Shown: positions 25,365-39,654 of the stretch, one piece after another | How positions within the stretch are numbered: the first letter of the stretch is position 1 | How the letters are laid out: each line of letters opens with the position of its first letter | Source of the DNA: Siphonodentalium dalli | Taxonomy: Eukaryota > Mollusca > Scaphopoda > Gadilida > Siphonodentaliidae | Reading direction: 5' to 3' | DNA: 64,000 bases | Assembly (NCBI GenBank): GCA_032622095.1 | Contig: CP136061.1 | Coordinates: forward strand, 195,966,935-196,030,934 | The notes under the pieces: generated by a model | The model's database searches: none | Seen by the model: the letters and a program-made list of their open reading frames with translations, nothing else | Told to the model about the DNA's origin: nothing | Made by a program: the position numbers and the translations under genes

Positions 25365-26255
25365 TAAAGCAGAAAAATCGAATTTTTCGTATTTCGGCTT
25401 ATGATGGACAAAGGTGGTGAAAAATCACATAATTGTGATCTGATTTGCGAAGCATACATAGTTAGACATTACATTACGCCAGAATTTGGATTTTATTGCC
25501 ATTTTTCAGGAAGTGGGGAATATTTGCACCTAATAACCTTAGTGAGATTTTCATTTATTTATCGTTATTCTGTATCTGGTGTGCCACGTTAAGAGAGAAA
25601 TAACCTCACATCGATATCTTTATCTATTTGTGGACATCTGACCATCAGCATAAACTTGATGTCTCGAGTATTTTTAACCATGCAGCTGCCAACTTGTGGA
25701 CCACTTGGAAATTCCTATCTTCCTGATGCAAGGGGGGTGGGGTGTAAAAATCTAACTATTTATTCAGAAACCCGGACAATTTTGGTCAACTAAGCATATC
25801 ATCTGAAACATGATTTGCACGTATTGTCTATGCCGCTATATACATGCGCTTCATGCCCATTAAAGGCACCTTCTGTTAGTTTAATTACCAAATTTTACCA
25901 AAATTTCCACATATTTTAAGAATTTTCCCAAATATGGCAAATCTCGGCATGAGATGACCCCGAGACAACCATAATTATTTATGTTGAACTGCAGACAGTA
26001 CTGATCAATTCCCAACTATTAATTCTTTTATTTAGGAAGGGACGTTCCCATCATTGGCAACGACATGGACAAATTTCCACCAAAATTTCCCCAGTAGATC
26101 AACCATCTTCAGATACAGTGGGGTTAAAATAACCATGATTGCTGGGGAACGAGAACAAAGAAATGTGTAAAATCAGTTTTATTTAGCATAGATATGACAC
26201 AGCTTCACGCAGAGGTAGTAGGAATTACATAGGGTCACGTTTGCACATCTCTTAA
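25365..26255 (+). repeat. Module B19 (alpha type)
   Basis: Boundary unit immediately before the G386 domain. Confidence 0.92.
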
Positions 26256-26705
26256 GGTTAGAAGGAACTAAATAAGTAGAATTACGTCCCTTTCGTTTTT
26301 ACAGGGTATCTCGAATACGAGTTTAAAAAATTCTGGCGCGCGATTGGCGTATAATATGTCAAATAATTTTACAAATTCAAGAAATATAATACCCATAGCA
26401 TGTAAAAACGTGGGCGTTTCCTAATCTGAAATGCGTTCGTGTCCAAACAATGGCGGGATATTGAGGCTGTGTATTGGCTTTCGTCAGACTGTCAAATTAT
26501 GTGCAAAAAGTGGGGTAGTGTGGAAAACATATGCTGGTTTTTTAAAAAGGCGTGGCTCGAAAGGTACTCCTATGTGCGAACAGATTCCGAAAGGGTTGGT
26601 CTTTACGAACGCATGCATCGTGCACTTCGGAACTCGAAAAGTTTGCGTGGGCGTGGTCAAACGTTAACACTGTGGCCTATGGAAAACATTTAGTTCCTTC
26701 TAACC
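26256..26705 (+). mobile_element. Module A, G386 variant (domain start)
   Basis: G replaces T at offset 386, four bases before the GCGTGGGCG site. First of 14 successive G386 copies. Confidence 0.93.
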
Positions 26706-27596
26706 TAAAGCAGAAAAATCGAATTTTTCGTATTTCGGCTTATGATGGACAAAGGTGGTGAAAAATCACATAATTGTGATCTGATTTGCGAAGCATACAT
26801 AGTTAGACATTACATTACGCCAGAATTTGGATTTTATTGCCATTTTTCAGGAAGTGGGGAATATTTGCACCTAATAACCTTAGTGAGATTTTCATTTATT
26901 TATCGTTATTCTGTATCTGGTGTGCCACGTTAAGAGAGAAATAACCTCACATCGATATCTTTATCTATTTGTGGACATCTGACCATCAGCATAAACTTGA
27001 TGTCTCGAGTATTTTTAACCATGCAGCTGCCAACTTGTGGACCACTTGGAAATTCCTATCTTCCTGATGCAAGGGGGGTGGGGTGTAAAAATCTAACTAT
27101 TTATTCAGAAACCCGGACAATTTTGGTCAACTAAGCATATCATCTGAAACATGATTTGCACGTATTGTCTATGCCGCTATATACATGCGCTTCATGCCCA
27201 TTAAAGGCACCTTCTGTTAGTTTAATTACCAAATTTTACCAAAATTTCCACATATTTTAAGAATTTTCCCAAATATGGCAAATCTCGGCATGAGATGACC
27301 CCGAGACAACCATAATTATTTATGTTGAACTGCAGACAGTACTGATCAATTCCCAACTATTAATTCTTTTATTTAGGAAGGGACGTTCCCATCATTGGCA
27401 ACGACATGGACAAATTTCCACCAAAATTTCCCCAGTAGATCAACCATCTTCAGATACAGTGGGGTTAAAATAACCATGATTGCTGGGGAACGAGAACAAA
27501 GAAATGTGTAAAATCAGTTTTATTTAGCATAGATATGACACAGCTTCACGCAGAGGTAGTAGGAATTACATAGGGTCACGTTTGCACATCTCTTAA
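26706..27596 (+). repeat. Module B20 (alpha type)
   Basis: Ordinary alpha unit inside the G386 domain. Confidence 0.92.
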
Positions 27597-28046
27597 GGTT
27601 AGAAGGAACTAAATAAGTAGAATTACGTCCCTTTCGTTTTTACAGGGTATCTCGAATACGAGTTTAAAAAATTCTGGCGCGCGATTGGCGTATAATATGT
27701 CAAATAATTTTACAAATTCAAGAAATATAATACCCATAGCATGTAAAAACGTGGGCGTTTCCTAATCTGAAATGCGTTCGTGTCCAAACAATGGCGGGAT
27801 ATTGAGGCTGTGTATTGGCTTTCGTCAGACTGTCAAATTATGTGCAAAAAGTGGGGTAGTGTGGAAAACATATGCTGGTTTTTTAAAAAGGCGTGGCTCG
27901 AAAGGTACTCCTATGTGCGAACAGATTCCGAAAGGGTTGGTCTTTACGAACGCATGCATCGTGCACTTCGGAACTCGAAAAGTTTGCGTGGGCGTGGTCA
28001 AACGTTAACACTGTGGCCTATGGAAAACATTTAGTTCCTTCTAACC
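27597..28046 (+). mobile_element. Module A, G386
   Basis: T6A5; no private change noticed. Confidence 0.93.
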
Positions 28047-28937
28047 TAAAGCAGAAAAATCGAATTTTTCGTATTTCGGCTTATGATGGACAAAGGTGGT
28101 GAAAAATCACATAATTGTGATCTGATTTGCGAAGCATACATAGTTAGACATTACATTACGCCAGAATTTGGATTTTATTGCCATTTTTCAGGAAGTGGGG
28201 AATATTTGCACCTAATAACCTTAGTGAGATTTTCATTTATTTATCGTTATTCTGTATCTGGTGTGCCACGTTAAGAGAGAAATAACCTCACATCGATATC
28301 TTTATCTATTTGTGGACATCTGACCATCAGCATAAACTTGATGTCTCGAGTATTTTTAACCATGCAGCTGCCAACTTGTGGACCACTTGGAAATTCCTAT
28401 CTTCCTGATGCAAGGGGGGTGGGGTGTAAAAATCTAACTATTTATTCAGAAACCCGGACAATTTTGGTCAACTAAGCATATCATCTGAAACATGATTTGC
28501 ACGTATTGTCTATGCCGCTATATACATGCGCTTCATGCCCATTAAAGGCACCTTCTGTTAGTTTAATTACCAAATTTTACCAAAATTTCCACATATTTTA
28601 AGAATTTTCCCAAATATGGCAAATCTCGGCATGAGATGACCCCGAGACAACCATAATTATTTATGTTGAACTGCAGACAGTACTGATCAATTCCCAACTA
28701 TTAATTCTTTTATTTAGGAAGGGACGTTCCCATCATTGGCAACGACATGGACAAATTTCCACCAAAATTTCCCCAGTAGATCAACCATCTTCAGATACAG
28801 TGGGGTTAAAATAACCATGATTGCTGGGGAACGAGAACAAAGAAATGTGTAAAATCAGTTTTATTTAGCATAGATATGACACAGCTTCACGCAGAGGTAG
28901 TAGGAATTACATAGGGTCACGTTTGCACATCTCTTAA
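28047..28937 (+). repeat. Module B21 (alpha type)
   Basis: No private change noticed. Confidence 0.92.
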
Positions 28938-29388
28938 GGTTAGAAGGAACTAAATAAGTAGAATTACGTCCCTTTCGTTTTTACAGGGTATCTCGAATAC
29001 GAGTTTAAAAAATTCTGGCGCGCGATTGGCGTATAATATGTCAAATAATTTTACAAATTCAAGAAATATAATACCCATAGCATGTAAAAACGTGGGCGTT
29101 TCCTAATCTGAAATGCGTTCGTGTCCAAACAATGGCGGGGATATTGAGGCTGTGTATTGGCTTTCGTCAGACTGTCAAATTATGTGCAAAAAGTGGGGTA
29201 GTGTGGAAAACATATGCTGGTTTTTTAAAAAGGCGTGGCTCGAAAGGTACTCCTATGTGCGAACAGATTCCGAAAGGGTTGGTCTTTACGAACGCATGCA
29301 TCGTGCACTTCGGAACTCGAAAAGTTTGCGTGGGCGTGGTCAAACGTTAACACTGTGGCCTATGGAAAACATTTAGTTCCTTCTAACC
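28938..29388 (+). mobile_element. Module A, G386, 1-bp insertion
   Basis: 451 bp: one extra G in the run at 29137-29140 (GCGGGG). The insertion merely changes which short overlapping frames are open. Confidence 0.93.
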
Positions 29389-30279
29389 TAAAGCAGAAAA
29401 ATCGAATTTTTCGTATTTCGGCTTATGATGGACAAAGGTGGTGGAAAATCACATAATTGTGATCTGATTTGCGAAGCATACATAGTTAGACATTACATTA
29501 CGCCAGAATTTGGATTTTATTGCCATTTTTCAGGAAGTGGGGAATATTTGCACCTAATAACCTTAGTGAGATTTTCATTTATTTATCGTTATTCTGTATC
29601 TGGTGTGCCACGTTAAGAGAGAAATAACCTCACATCGATATCTTTATCTATTTGTGGACATCTGACCATCAGCATAAACTTGATGTCTCGAGTATTTTTA
29701 ACCATGCAGCTGCCAACTTGTGGACCACTTGGAAATTCCTATCTTCCTGATGCAAGGGGGGTGGGGTGTAAAAATCTAACTATTTATTCAGAAACCCGGA
29801 CAATTTTGGTCAACTAAGCATATCATCTGAAACATGATTTGCACGTATTGTCTATGCCGCTATATACATGCGCTTCATGCCCATTAAAGGCACCTTCTGT
29901 TAGTTTAATTACCAAATTTTACCAAAATTTCCACATATTTTAAGAATTTTCCCAAATATGGCAAATCTCGGCATGAGATGACCCCGAGACAACCATAATT
30001 ATTTATGTTGAACTGCAGACAGTACTGATCAATTCCCAACTATTAATTCTTTTATTTAGGAAGGGACGTTCCCATCATTGGCAACGACATGGACAAATTT
30101 CCACCAAAATTTCCCCAGTAGATCAACCATCTTCAGATACAGTGGGGTTAAAATAACCATGATTGCTGGGGAACGAGAACAAAGAAATGTGTAAAATCAG
30201 TTTTATTTAGCATAGATATGACACAGCTTCACGCAGAGGTAGTAGGAATTACATAGGGTCACGTTTGCACATCTCTTAA
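29389..30279 (+). repeat. Module B22 (alpha type)
   Basis: Private A to G at 29444, about 300 bp from the private insertion in the A before it. Confidence 0.92.
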
Positions 30280-30729
30280 GGTTAGAAGGAACTAAATAAG
30301 TAGAATTACGTCCCTTTCGTTTTTACAGGGTATCTCGAATACGAGTTTAAAAAATTCTGGCGCGCGATTGGCGTATAATATGTCAAATAATTTTACAAAT
30401 TCAAGAAATATAATACCCATAGCATGTAAAAACGTGGGCGTTTCCTAATCTGAAATGCGTTCGTGTCCAAACAATGGCGGGATATTGAGGCTGTGTATTG
30501 GCTTTCGTCAGACTGTCAAATTATGTGCAAAAAGTGGGGTAGTGTGGAAAACATATGCTGGTTTTTTAAAAAGGCGTGGCTCGAAAGGTACTCCTATGTG
30601 CGAACAGATTCCGAAAGGGTTGGTCTTTACGAACGCATGCATCGTGCACTTCGGAACTCGAAAAGTTTGCGTGGGCGTGGTCAAACGTTAACACTGTGGC
30701 CTATGGAAAACATTTAGTTCCTTCTAACC
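30280..30729 (+). mobile_element. Module A, G386
   Basis: T6A5; single copy with TAA on both sides. Confidence 0.93.
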
Positions 30730-31620
30730 TAAAGCAGAAAAATCGAATTTTTCGTATTTCGGCTTATGATGGACAAAGGTGGTGAAAAATCACATAATTG
30801 TGATCTGATTTGCGAAGCATACATAGTTAGACATTACATTACGCCAGAATTTGGATTTTATTGCCATTTTTCAGGAAGTGGGGAATATTTGCACCTAATA
30901 ACCTTAGTGAGATTTTCATTTATTTATCGTTATTCTGTATCTGGTGTGCCACGTTAAGAGAGAAATAACCTCACATCGATATCTTTATCTATTTGTGGAC
31001 ATCTGACCATCAGCATAAACTTGATGTCTCGAGTATTTTTAACCATGCAGCTGCCAACTTGTGGACCACTTGGAAATTCCTATCTTCCTGATGCAAGGGG
31101 GGTGGGGTGTAAAAATCTAACTATTTATTCAGAAACCCGGACAATTTTGGTCAACTAAGCATATCATCTGAAACATGATTTGCACGTATTGTCTATGCCG
31201 CTATATACATGCGCTTCATGCCCATTAAAGGCACCTTCTGTTAGTTTAATTACCAAATTTTACCAAAATTTCCACATATTTTAAGAATTTTCCCAAATAT
31301 GGCAAATCTCGGCATGAGATGACCCCGAGACAACCATAATTATTTATGTTGAACTGCAGACAGTACTGATCAATTCCCAACTATTAATTCTTTTATTTAG
31401 GAAGGGACGTTCCCATCATTGGCAACGACATGGACAAATTTCCACCAAAATTTCCCCAGTAGATCAACCATCTTCAGATACAGTGGGGTTAAAATAACCA
31501 TGATTGCTGGGGAACGAGAACAAAGAAATGTGTAAAATCAGTTTTATTTAGCATAGATATGACACAGCTTCACGCAGAGGTAGTAGGAATTACATAGGGT
31601 CACGTTTGCACATCTCTTAA
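30730..31620 (+). repeat. Module B23 (alpha type)
   Basis: No private change noticed. Confidence 0.92.
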
Positions 31621-32070
31621 GGTTAGAAGGAACTAAATAAGTAGAATTACGTCCCTTTCGTTTTTACAGGGTATCTCGAATACGAGTTTAAAAAATTCTG
31701 GCGCGCGATTGGCGTATAATATGTCAAATAATTTTACAAATTCAAGAAATATAATACCCATAGCATGTAAAAACGTGGGCGTTTCCTAATCTGAAATGCG
31801 TTCGTGTCCAAACAATGGCGGGATATTGAGGCTGTGTATTGGCTTTCGTCAGACTGTCAAATTATGTGCAAAAAGTGGGGTAGTGTGGAAAACATATGCT
31901 GGTTTTTTAAAAAGGCGTGGCTCGAAAGGTACTCCTATGTGCGAACAGATTCCGAAAGGGTTGGTCTTTACGAACGCATGCATCGTGCACTTCGGAACTC
32001 GAAAAGTTTGCGTGGGCGTGGTCAAACGTTAACACTGTGGCCTATGGAAAACATTTAGTTCCTTCTAACC
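31621..32070 (+). mobile_element. Module A, G386
   Basis: Last A before the region rich in A-less units. Confidence 0.93.
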
Positions 32071-32957
32071 TAAAGCAGAAAAATCGAATTTTTCGTATTT
32101 CGGCTTATGATGGACAAAGGTGGTGAAAAATCACATAATTGTGATCTGATTTGCGAAGCATACATAGTTAGACATTACATTACGCCAGAATTTGGATTTT
32201 ATTGCCATTTTTCAGGAAGTGGGGAATATTTGCACCTAATAACCTTAGTGAGATTTTCATTTATTTATCGTTATTCTGTATCTGGTGTGCCACGTTAAGA
32301 GAGAAATAACCTCACATCGATATCTTTATCTATTTGTGGACATCTGACCATCAGCATAAACTTGATGTCTCGAGTATTTTTAACCATGCAGCTGCCAACT
32401 TGTGGACCACTTGGAAATTCCTATCTTCCTGATGCAAGGGGGGTGGGGTGTAAAAATCTAACTATTTATTCAGAAACCCGGACAATTTTGGTCAACTAAG
32501 CATATCATCTGAAACATGATTTGCACGTATTGTCTATGCCGCTATATACATGCGCTTCATGCCCATTAAAGGCACCTTCTGTTAGTTTAATTACCAAATT
32601 TTACCAAAATTTCCACATATTTTAAGAATTTTCCCAAATATGGCAAATCTCGGCATGAGATGACCCCGAGACAACCATAATTATTTATGTTGAACTGCAG
32701 ACAGTACTGATCAATTCCCAACTATTAATTCTTTTATTTAGGAAGGGACGTTCCCATCATTGGCAACGACATGGACAAATTTCCACCAAAATTTCCCCAG
32801 TAGATCAACCATCTTCAGATACAGTGGGGTTAAAATAACCATGATTGCTGGGGAACGAGAACAAAGAAATGTGTAAAATCAGTTTTATTTAGCATAGATA
32901 TGACACAGCTTCACGCAGAGGTAGTAGGAATTACATAGGGTCACGTTTGCACATCTC
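32071..32957 (+). repeat. Module B24 (alpha type), no A after it
   Basis: Short junction CTC-TAAAGCAG with B25. Confidence 0.92.
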
Positions 32958-33848
32958 TAAAGCAGAAAAATCGAATTTTTCGTATTTCGGCTTATGATGG
33001 ACAAAGGTGGTGAAAAATCACATAATTGTGATCTGATTTGCGAAGCATACATAGTTAGACATTACATTACGCCAGAATTTGGATTTTATTGCCATTTTTC
33101 AGGAAGTGGGGAATATTTGCACCTAATAACCTTAGTGAGATTTTCATTTATTTATCGTTATTCTGTATCTGGTGTGCCACGTTAAGAGAGAAATAACCTC
33201 ACATCGATATCTTTATCTATTTGTGGACATCTGACCATCAGCATAAACTTGATGTCTCGAGTATTTTTAACCATGCAGCTGCCAACTTGTGGACCACTTG
33301 GAAATTCCTATCTTCCTGATGCAAGGGGGGTGGGGTGTAAAAATCTAACTATTTATTCAGAAACCCGGACAATTTTGGTCAACTAAGCATATCATCTGAA
33401 ACATGATTTGCACGTATTGTCTATGCCGCTATATACATGCGCTTCATGCCCATTAAAGGCACCTTCTGTTAGTTTAATTACCAAATTTTACCAAAATTTC
33501 CACATATTTTAAGAATTTTCCCAAATATGGCAAATCTCGGCATGAGATGACCCCGAGACAACCATAATTATTTATGTTGAACTGCAGACAGTACTGATCA
33601 ATTCCCAACTATTAATTCTTTTATTTAGGAAGGGACGTTCCCATCATTGGCAACGACATGGACAAATTTCCACCAAAATTTCCCCAGTAGATCAACCATC
33701 TTCAGATACAGTGGGGTTAAAATAACCATGATTGCTGGGGAACGAGAACAAAGAAATGTGTAAAATCAGTTTTATTTAGCATAGATATGACACAGCTTCA
33801 CGCAGAGGTAGTAGGAATTACATAGGGTCACGTTTGCACATCTCTTAA
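32958..33848 (+). repeat. Module B25 (alpha type)
   Basis: Closes a 2228-bp B-B-A higher-order unit. Confidence 0.92.
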
Positions 33849-34298
33849 GGTTAGAAGGAACTAAATAAGTAGAATTACGTCCCTTTCGTTTTTACAGGGT
33901 ATCTCGAATACGAGTTTAAAAAATTCTGGCGCGCGATTGGCGTATAATATGTCAAATAATTTTACAAATTCAAGAAATATAATACCCATAGCATGTAAAA
34001 ACGTGGGCGTTTCCTAATCTGAAATGCGTTCGTGTCCAAACAATGGCGGGATATTGAGGCTGTGTATTGGCTTTCGTCAGACTGTCAAATTATGTGCAAA
34101 AAGTGGGGTAGTGTGGAAAACATATGCTGGTTTTTTAAAAAGGCGTGGCTCGAAAGGTACTCCTATGTGCGAACAGATTCCGAAAGGGTTGGTCTTTACG
34201 AACGCATGCATCGTGCACTTCGGAACTCGAAAAGTTTGCGTGGGCGTGGTCAAACGTTAACACTGTGGCCTATGGAAAACATTTAGTTCCTTCTAACC
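33849..34298 (+). mobile_element. Module A, G386
   Basis: T6A5; flanked by B25 and the expanded B26. Confidence 0.93.
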
Positions 34299-35200
34299 TA
34301 AAGCAGAAAAATCGAATTTTTCGTATTTCGGCTTATGATGGACAAAGGTGGTGAAAAATCACATAATTGTGATCTGATTTGCGAAGCATACATAGTTAGA
34401 CATTACATTACGCCAGAATTTGGATTTTATTGCCATTTTTCAGGAAGTGGGGAATATTTGCACCTAATAACCTTAGTGAGATTTTCATTTATTTATCGTT
34501 ATTCTGTATCTGGTGTGCCACGTTAAGAGAGAAATAACCTCACATCGATATCTTTATCTATTTGTGGACATCTGACCATCAGCATAAACTTGATGTCTCG
34601 AGTATTTTTAACCATGCAGCTGCCAACTTGTGGACCACTTGGAAATTCCTATCTTCCTGATGCAAGGGGGGTGGGGTGTAAAAATCTAACTATTTATTCA
34701 GAAACCCGGACAATTTTGGTCAACTAAGCATATCATCTGAAACATGATTTGCACGTATTGTCTATGCCGCTATATACATGCGCTTCATGCCCATTAAAGG
34801 CACCTTCTGTTAGTTTAATTACCAAATTTTACCAAAATTTCCACATATTTTAAGAATTTTCCCAAATATGGCAAATCTCGGCATGAGATGACCCCGAGAC
34901 AACCATAATTATTTATGTTGAACTGCAGACAGTACTGATCAATTCCCAACTATTAATTCTTTTATTTAGGAAGGGACGTTCCCATCATTGGCAACGACAT
35001 GGACAAATTTCCACCAAAATTTCCCCAGTAGATCAACCATCTTCAGATACAGTGGGGTTAAAATAACCATGATTGCTGGGGAACGAGAACAAAGAAATGT
35101 GTAAAATCAGTTTTATTTAGCATTTATTTAGCATAGATATGACACAGCTTCACGCAGAGGTAGTAGGAATTACATAGGGTCACGTTTGCACATCTCTTAA
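34299..35200 (+). repeat. Module B26 (alpha type) with 11-bp duplication
   Basis: 902 bp. TTTATTTAGCA is present twice in tandem at 35112-35122 and 35123-35133; all other B copies have it once. It looks like replication slippage. Confidence 0.92.
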
Positions 35201-35650
35201 GGTTAGAAGGAACTAAATAAGTAGAATTACGTCCCTTTCGTTTTTACAGGGTATCTCGAATACGAGTTTAAAAAATTCTGGCGCGCGATTGGCGTATAAT
35301 ATGTCAAATAATTTTACAAATTCAAGAAATATAATACCCATAGCATGTAAAAACGTGGGCGTTTCCTAATCTGAAATGCGTTCGTGTCCAAACAATGGCG
35401 GGATATTGAGGCTGTGTATTGGCTTTCGTCAGACTGTCAAATTATGTGCAAAAAGTGGGGTAGTGTGGAAAACATATGCTGGTTTTTTAAAAAGGCGTGG
35501 CTCGAAAGGTACTCCTATGTGCGAACAGATTCCGAAAGGGTTGGTCTTTACGAACGCATGCATCGTGCACTTCGGAACTCGAAAAGTTTGCGTGGGCGTG
35601 GTCAAACGTTAACACTGTGGCCTATGGAAAACATTTAGTTCCTTCTAACC
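35201..35650 (+). mobile_element. Module A, G386
   Basis: T6A5; ordinary. Confidence 0.93.
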
Positions 35651-36537
35651 TAAAGCAGAAAAATCGAATTTTTCGTATTTCGGCTTATGATGGACAAAGG
35701 TGGTGAAAAATCACATAATTGTGATCTGATTTGCGAAGCATACATAGTTAGACATTACATTACGCCAGAATTTGGATTTTATTGCCATTTTTCAGGAAGT
35801 GGGGAATATTTGCACCTAATAACCTTAGTGAGATTTTCATTTATTTATCGTTATTCTGTATCTGGTGTGCCACGTTAAGAGAGAAATAACCTCACATCGA
35901 TATCTTTATCTATTTGTGGACATCTGACCATCAGCATAAACTTGATGTCTCGAGTATTTTTAACCATGCAGCTGCCAACTTGTGGACCACTTGGAAATTC
36001 CTATCTTCCTGATGCAAGGGGGGTGGGGTGTAAAAATCTAACTATTTATTCAGAAACCCGGACAATTTTGGTCAACTAAGCATATCATCTGAAACATGAT
36101 TTGCACGTATTGTCTATGCCGCTATATACATGCGCTTCATGCCCATTAAAGGCACCTTCTGTTAGTTTAATTACCAAATTTTACCAAAATTTCCACATAT
36201 TTTAAGAATTTTCCCAAATATGGCAAATCTCGGCATGAGATGACCCCGAGACAACCATAATTATTTATGTTGAACTGCAGACAGTACTGATCAATTCCCA
36301 ACTATTAATTCTTTTATTTAGGAAGGGACGTTCCCATCATTGGCAACGACATGGACAAATTTCCACCAAAATTTCCCCAGTAGATCAACCATCTTCAGAT
36401 ACAGTGGGGTTAAAATAACCATGATTGCTGGGGAACGAGAACAAAGAAATGTGTAAAATCAGTTTTATTTAGCATAGATATGACACAGCTTCACGCAGAG
36501 GTAGTAGGAATTACATAGGGTCACGTTTGCACATCTC
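35651..36537 (+). repeat. Module B27 (alpha type), no A after it
   Basis: Short junction CTC-TAAAGCAG with B28. Confidence 0.92.
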
Positions 36538-37428
36538 TAAAGCAGAAAAATCGAATTTTTCGTATTTCGGCTTATGATGGACAAAGGTGGTGAAAAATCA
36601 CATAATTGTGATCTGATTTGCGAAGCATACATAGTTAGACATTACATTACGCCAGAATTTGGATTTTATTGCCATTTTTCAGGAAGTGGGGAATATTTGC
36701 ACCTAATAACCTTAGTGAGATTTTCATTTATTTATCGTTATTCTGTATCTGGTGTGCCACGTTAAGAGAGAAATAACCTCACATCGATATCTTTATCTAT
36801 TTGTGGACATCTGACCATCAGCATAAACTTGATGTCTCGAGTATTTTTAACCATGCAGCTGCCAACTTGTGGACCACTTGGAAATTCCTATCTTCCTGAT
36901 GCAAGGGGGGTGGGGTGTAAAAATCTAACTATTTATTCAGAAACCCGGACAATTTTGGTCAACTAAGCATATCATCTGAAACATGATTTGCACGTATTGT
37001 CTATGCCGCTATATACATGCGCTTCATGCCCATTAAAGGCACCTTCTGTTAGTTTAATTACCAAATTTTACCAAAATTTCCACATATTTTAAGAATTTTC
37101 CCAAATATGGCAAATCTCGGCATGAGATGACCCCGAGACAACCATAATTATTTATGTTGAACTGCAGACAGTACTGATCAATTCCCAACTATTAATTCTT
37201 TTATTTAGGAAGGGACGTTCCCATCATTGGCAACGACATGGACAAATTTCCACCAAAATTTCCCCAGTAGATCAACCATCTTCAGATACAGTGGGGTTAA
37301 AATAACCATGATTGCTGGGGAACGAGAACAAAGAAATGTGTAAAATCAGTTTTATTTAGCATAGATATGACACAGCTTCACGCAGAGGTAGTAGGAATTA
37401 CATAGGGTCACGTTTGCACATCTCTTAA
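36538..37428 (+). repeat. Module B28 (alpha type)
   Basis: Second unit of a B-B pair. Confidence 0.92.
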
Positions 37429-37878
37429 GGTTAGAAGGAACTAAATAAGTAGAATTACGTCCCTTTCGTTTTTACAGGGTATCTCGAATACGAGTTTAAA
37501 AAATTCTGGCGCGCGATTGGCGTATAATATGTCAAATAATTTTACAAATTCAAGAAATATAATACCCATAGCATGTAAAAACGTGGGCGTTTCCTAATCT
37601 GAAATGCGTTCGTGTCCAAACAATGGCGGGATATTGAGGCTGTGTATTGGCTTTCGTCAGACTGTCAAATTATGTGCAAAAAGTGGGGTAGTGTGGAAAA
37701 CATATGCTGGTTTTTTAAAAAGGCGTGGCTCGAAAGGTACTCCTATGTGCGAACAGATTCCGAAAGGGTTGGTCTTTACGAACGCATGCATCGTGCACTT
37801 CGGAACTCGAAAAGTTTGCGTGGGCGTGGTCAAACGTTAACACTGTGGCCTATGGAAAACATTTAGTTCCTTCTAACC
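37429..37878 (+). mobile_element. Module A, G386
   Basis: Only A between 35651 and 41432. Confidence 0.93.
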
Positions 37879-38766
37879 TAAAGCAGAAAAATCGAATTTT
37901 TCGTATTTCGGCTTATGATGGACAAAGGTGGTGAAAAATCACATAATTGTGATCTGATTTGCGAAGCATACATAGTTAGACATTACATTACGCCAGAATT
38001 TGGATTTTATTGCCATTTTTCAGGAAGTGGGGAATATTTGCACCTAATAACCTTAGTGAGATTTTCATTTATTTATCGTTATTCTGTATCTGGTGTGCCA
38101 CGTTAAGAGAGAAATAACCTCACATCGATATCTTTATCTATTTGTGGACATCTGACCATCAGCATAAACTTGATGTCTCGAGTATTTTTAACCATGCAGC
38201 TGCCAACTTGTGGACCACTTGGAAATTCCTATCTTCCTGATGCAAGGGGGGTGGGGTGTAAAAATCTAACTATTTATTCAGAAACCCGGACAATTTTGGT
38301 CAACTAAGCATATCATCTGAAACATGATTTGCACGTATTGTCTATGCCGCTATATACATGCGCTTCATGCCCATTAAAGGCACCTTCTGTTAGTTTAATT
38401 ACCAAATTTTACCAAAATTTCCACATATTTTAAGAATTTTCCCAAATATGGCAAATCTCGGCATGAGATGACCCCGAGACAACCATAATTATTTATGTTG
38501 AACTGCAGACAGTACTGATCAATTCCCAACTATTAATTCTTTTATTTAGGAAGGGACGTTCCCATCATTGGCAACGACATGGACAAATTTCCACCAAAAT
38601 TTCCCCAGTAGATCAACCATCTTCAGATACAGTGGGGTTAAAATAACCATGATTGCTGGGGAACGAGAACAAAGAAATGTGTAAAATCAGTTTTATTTAG
38701 CATAGATATGACACAGCTTCACGCAGAGGTAGTAGGAATTACATAGGGTCACGTTTGCACATCTCT
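37879..38766 (+). repeat. Module B29 (alpha type), no A after it
   Basis: Exact empty-site junction CTCT-TAA-AGCAG with B30. First of four B units in a row. Confidence 0.92.
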
Positions 38767-39654
38767 TAAAGCAGAAAAATCGAATTTTTCGTATTTCGGC
38801 TTATGATGGACAAAGGTGGTGAAAAATCACATAATTGTGATCTGATTTGCGAAGCATACATAGTTAGACATTACATTACGCCAGAATTTGGATTTTATTG
38901 CCATTTTTCAGGAAGTGGGGAATATTTGCACCTAATAACCTTAGTGAGATTTTCATTTATTTATCGTTATTCTGTATCTGGTGTGCCACGTTAAGAGAGA
39001 AATAACCTCACATCGATATCTTTATCTATTTGTGGACATCTGACCATCAGCATAAACTTGATGTCTCGAGTATTTTTAACCATGCAGCTGCCAACTTGTG
39101 GACCACTTGGAAATTCCTATCTTCCTGATGCAAGGGGGGTGGGGTGTAAAAATCTAACTATTTATTCAGAAACCCGGACAATTTTGGTCAACTAAGCATA
39201 TCATCTGAAACATGATTTGCACGTATTGTCTATGCCGCTATATACATGCGCTTCATGCCCATTAAAGGCACCTTCTGTTAGTTTAATTACCAAATTTTAC
39301 CAAAATTTCCACATATTTTAAGAATTTTCCCAAATATGGCAAATCTCGGCATGAGATGACCCCGAGACAACCATAATTATTTATGTTGAACTGCAGACAG
39401 TACTGATCAATTCCCAACTATTAATTCTTTTATTTAGGAAGGGACGTTCCCATCATTGGCAACGACATGGACAAATTTCCACCAAAATTTCCCCAGTAGA
39501 TCAACCATCTTCAGATACAGTGGGGTTAAAATAACCATGATTGCTGGGGAACGAGAACAAAGAAATGTGTAAAATCAGTTTTATTTAGCATAGATATGAC
39601 ACAGCTTCACGCAGAGGTAGTAGGAATTACATAGGGTCACGTTTGCACATCTCT
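38767..39654 (+). repeat. Module B30 (alpha type), no A after it
   Basis: Exact empty-site junction with B31, the same as the one before it; the 888-bp step is therefore tandemly repeated. Confidence 0.92.
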
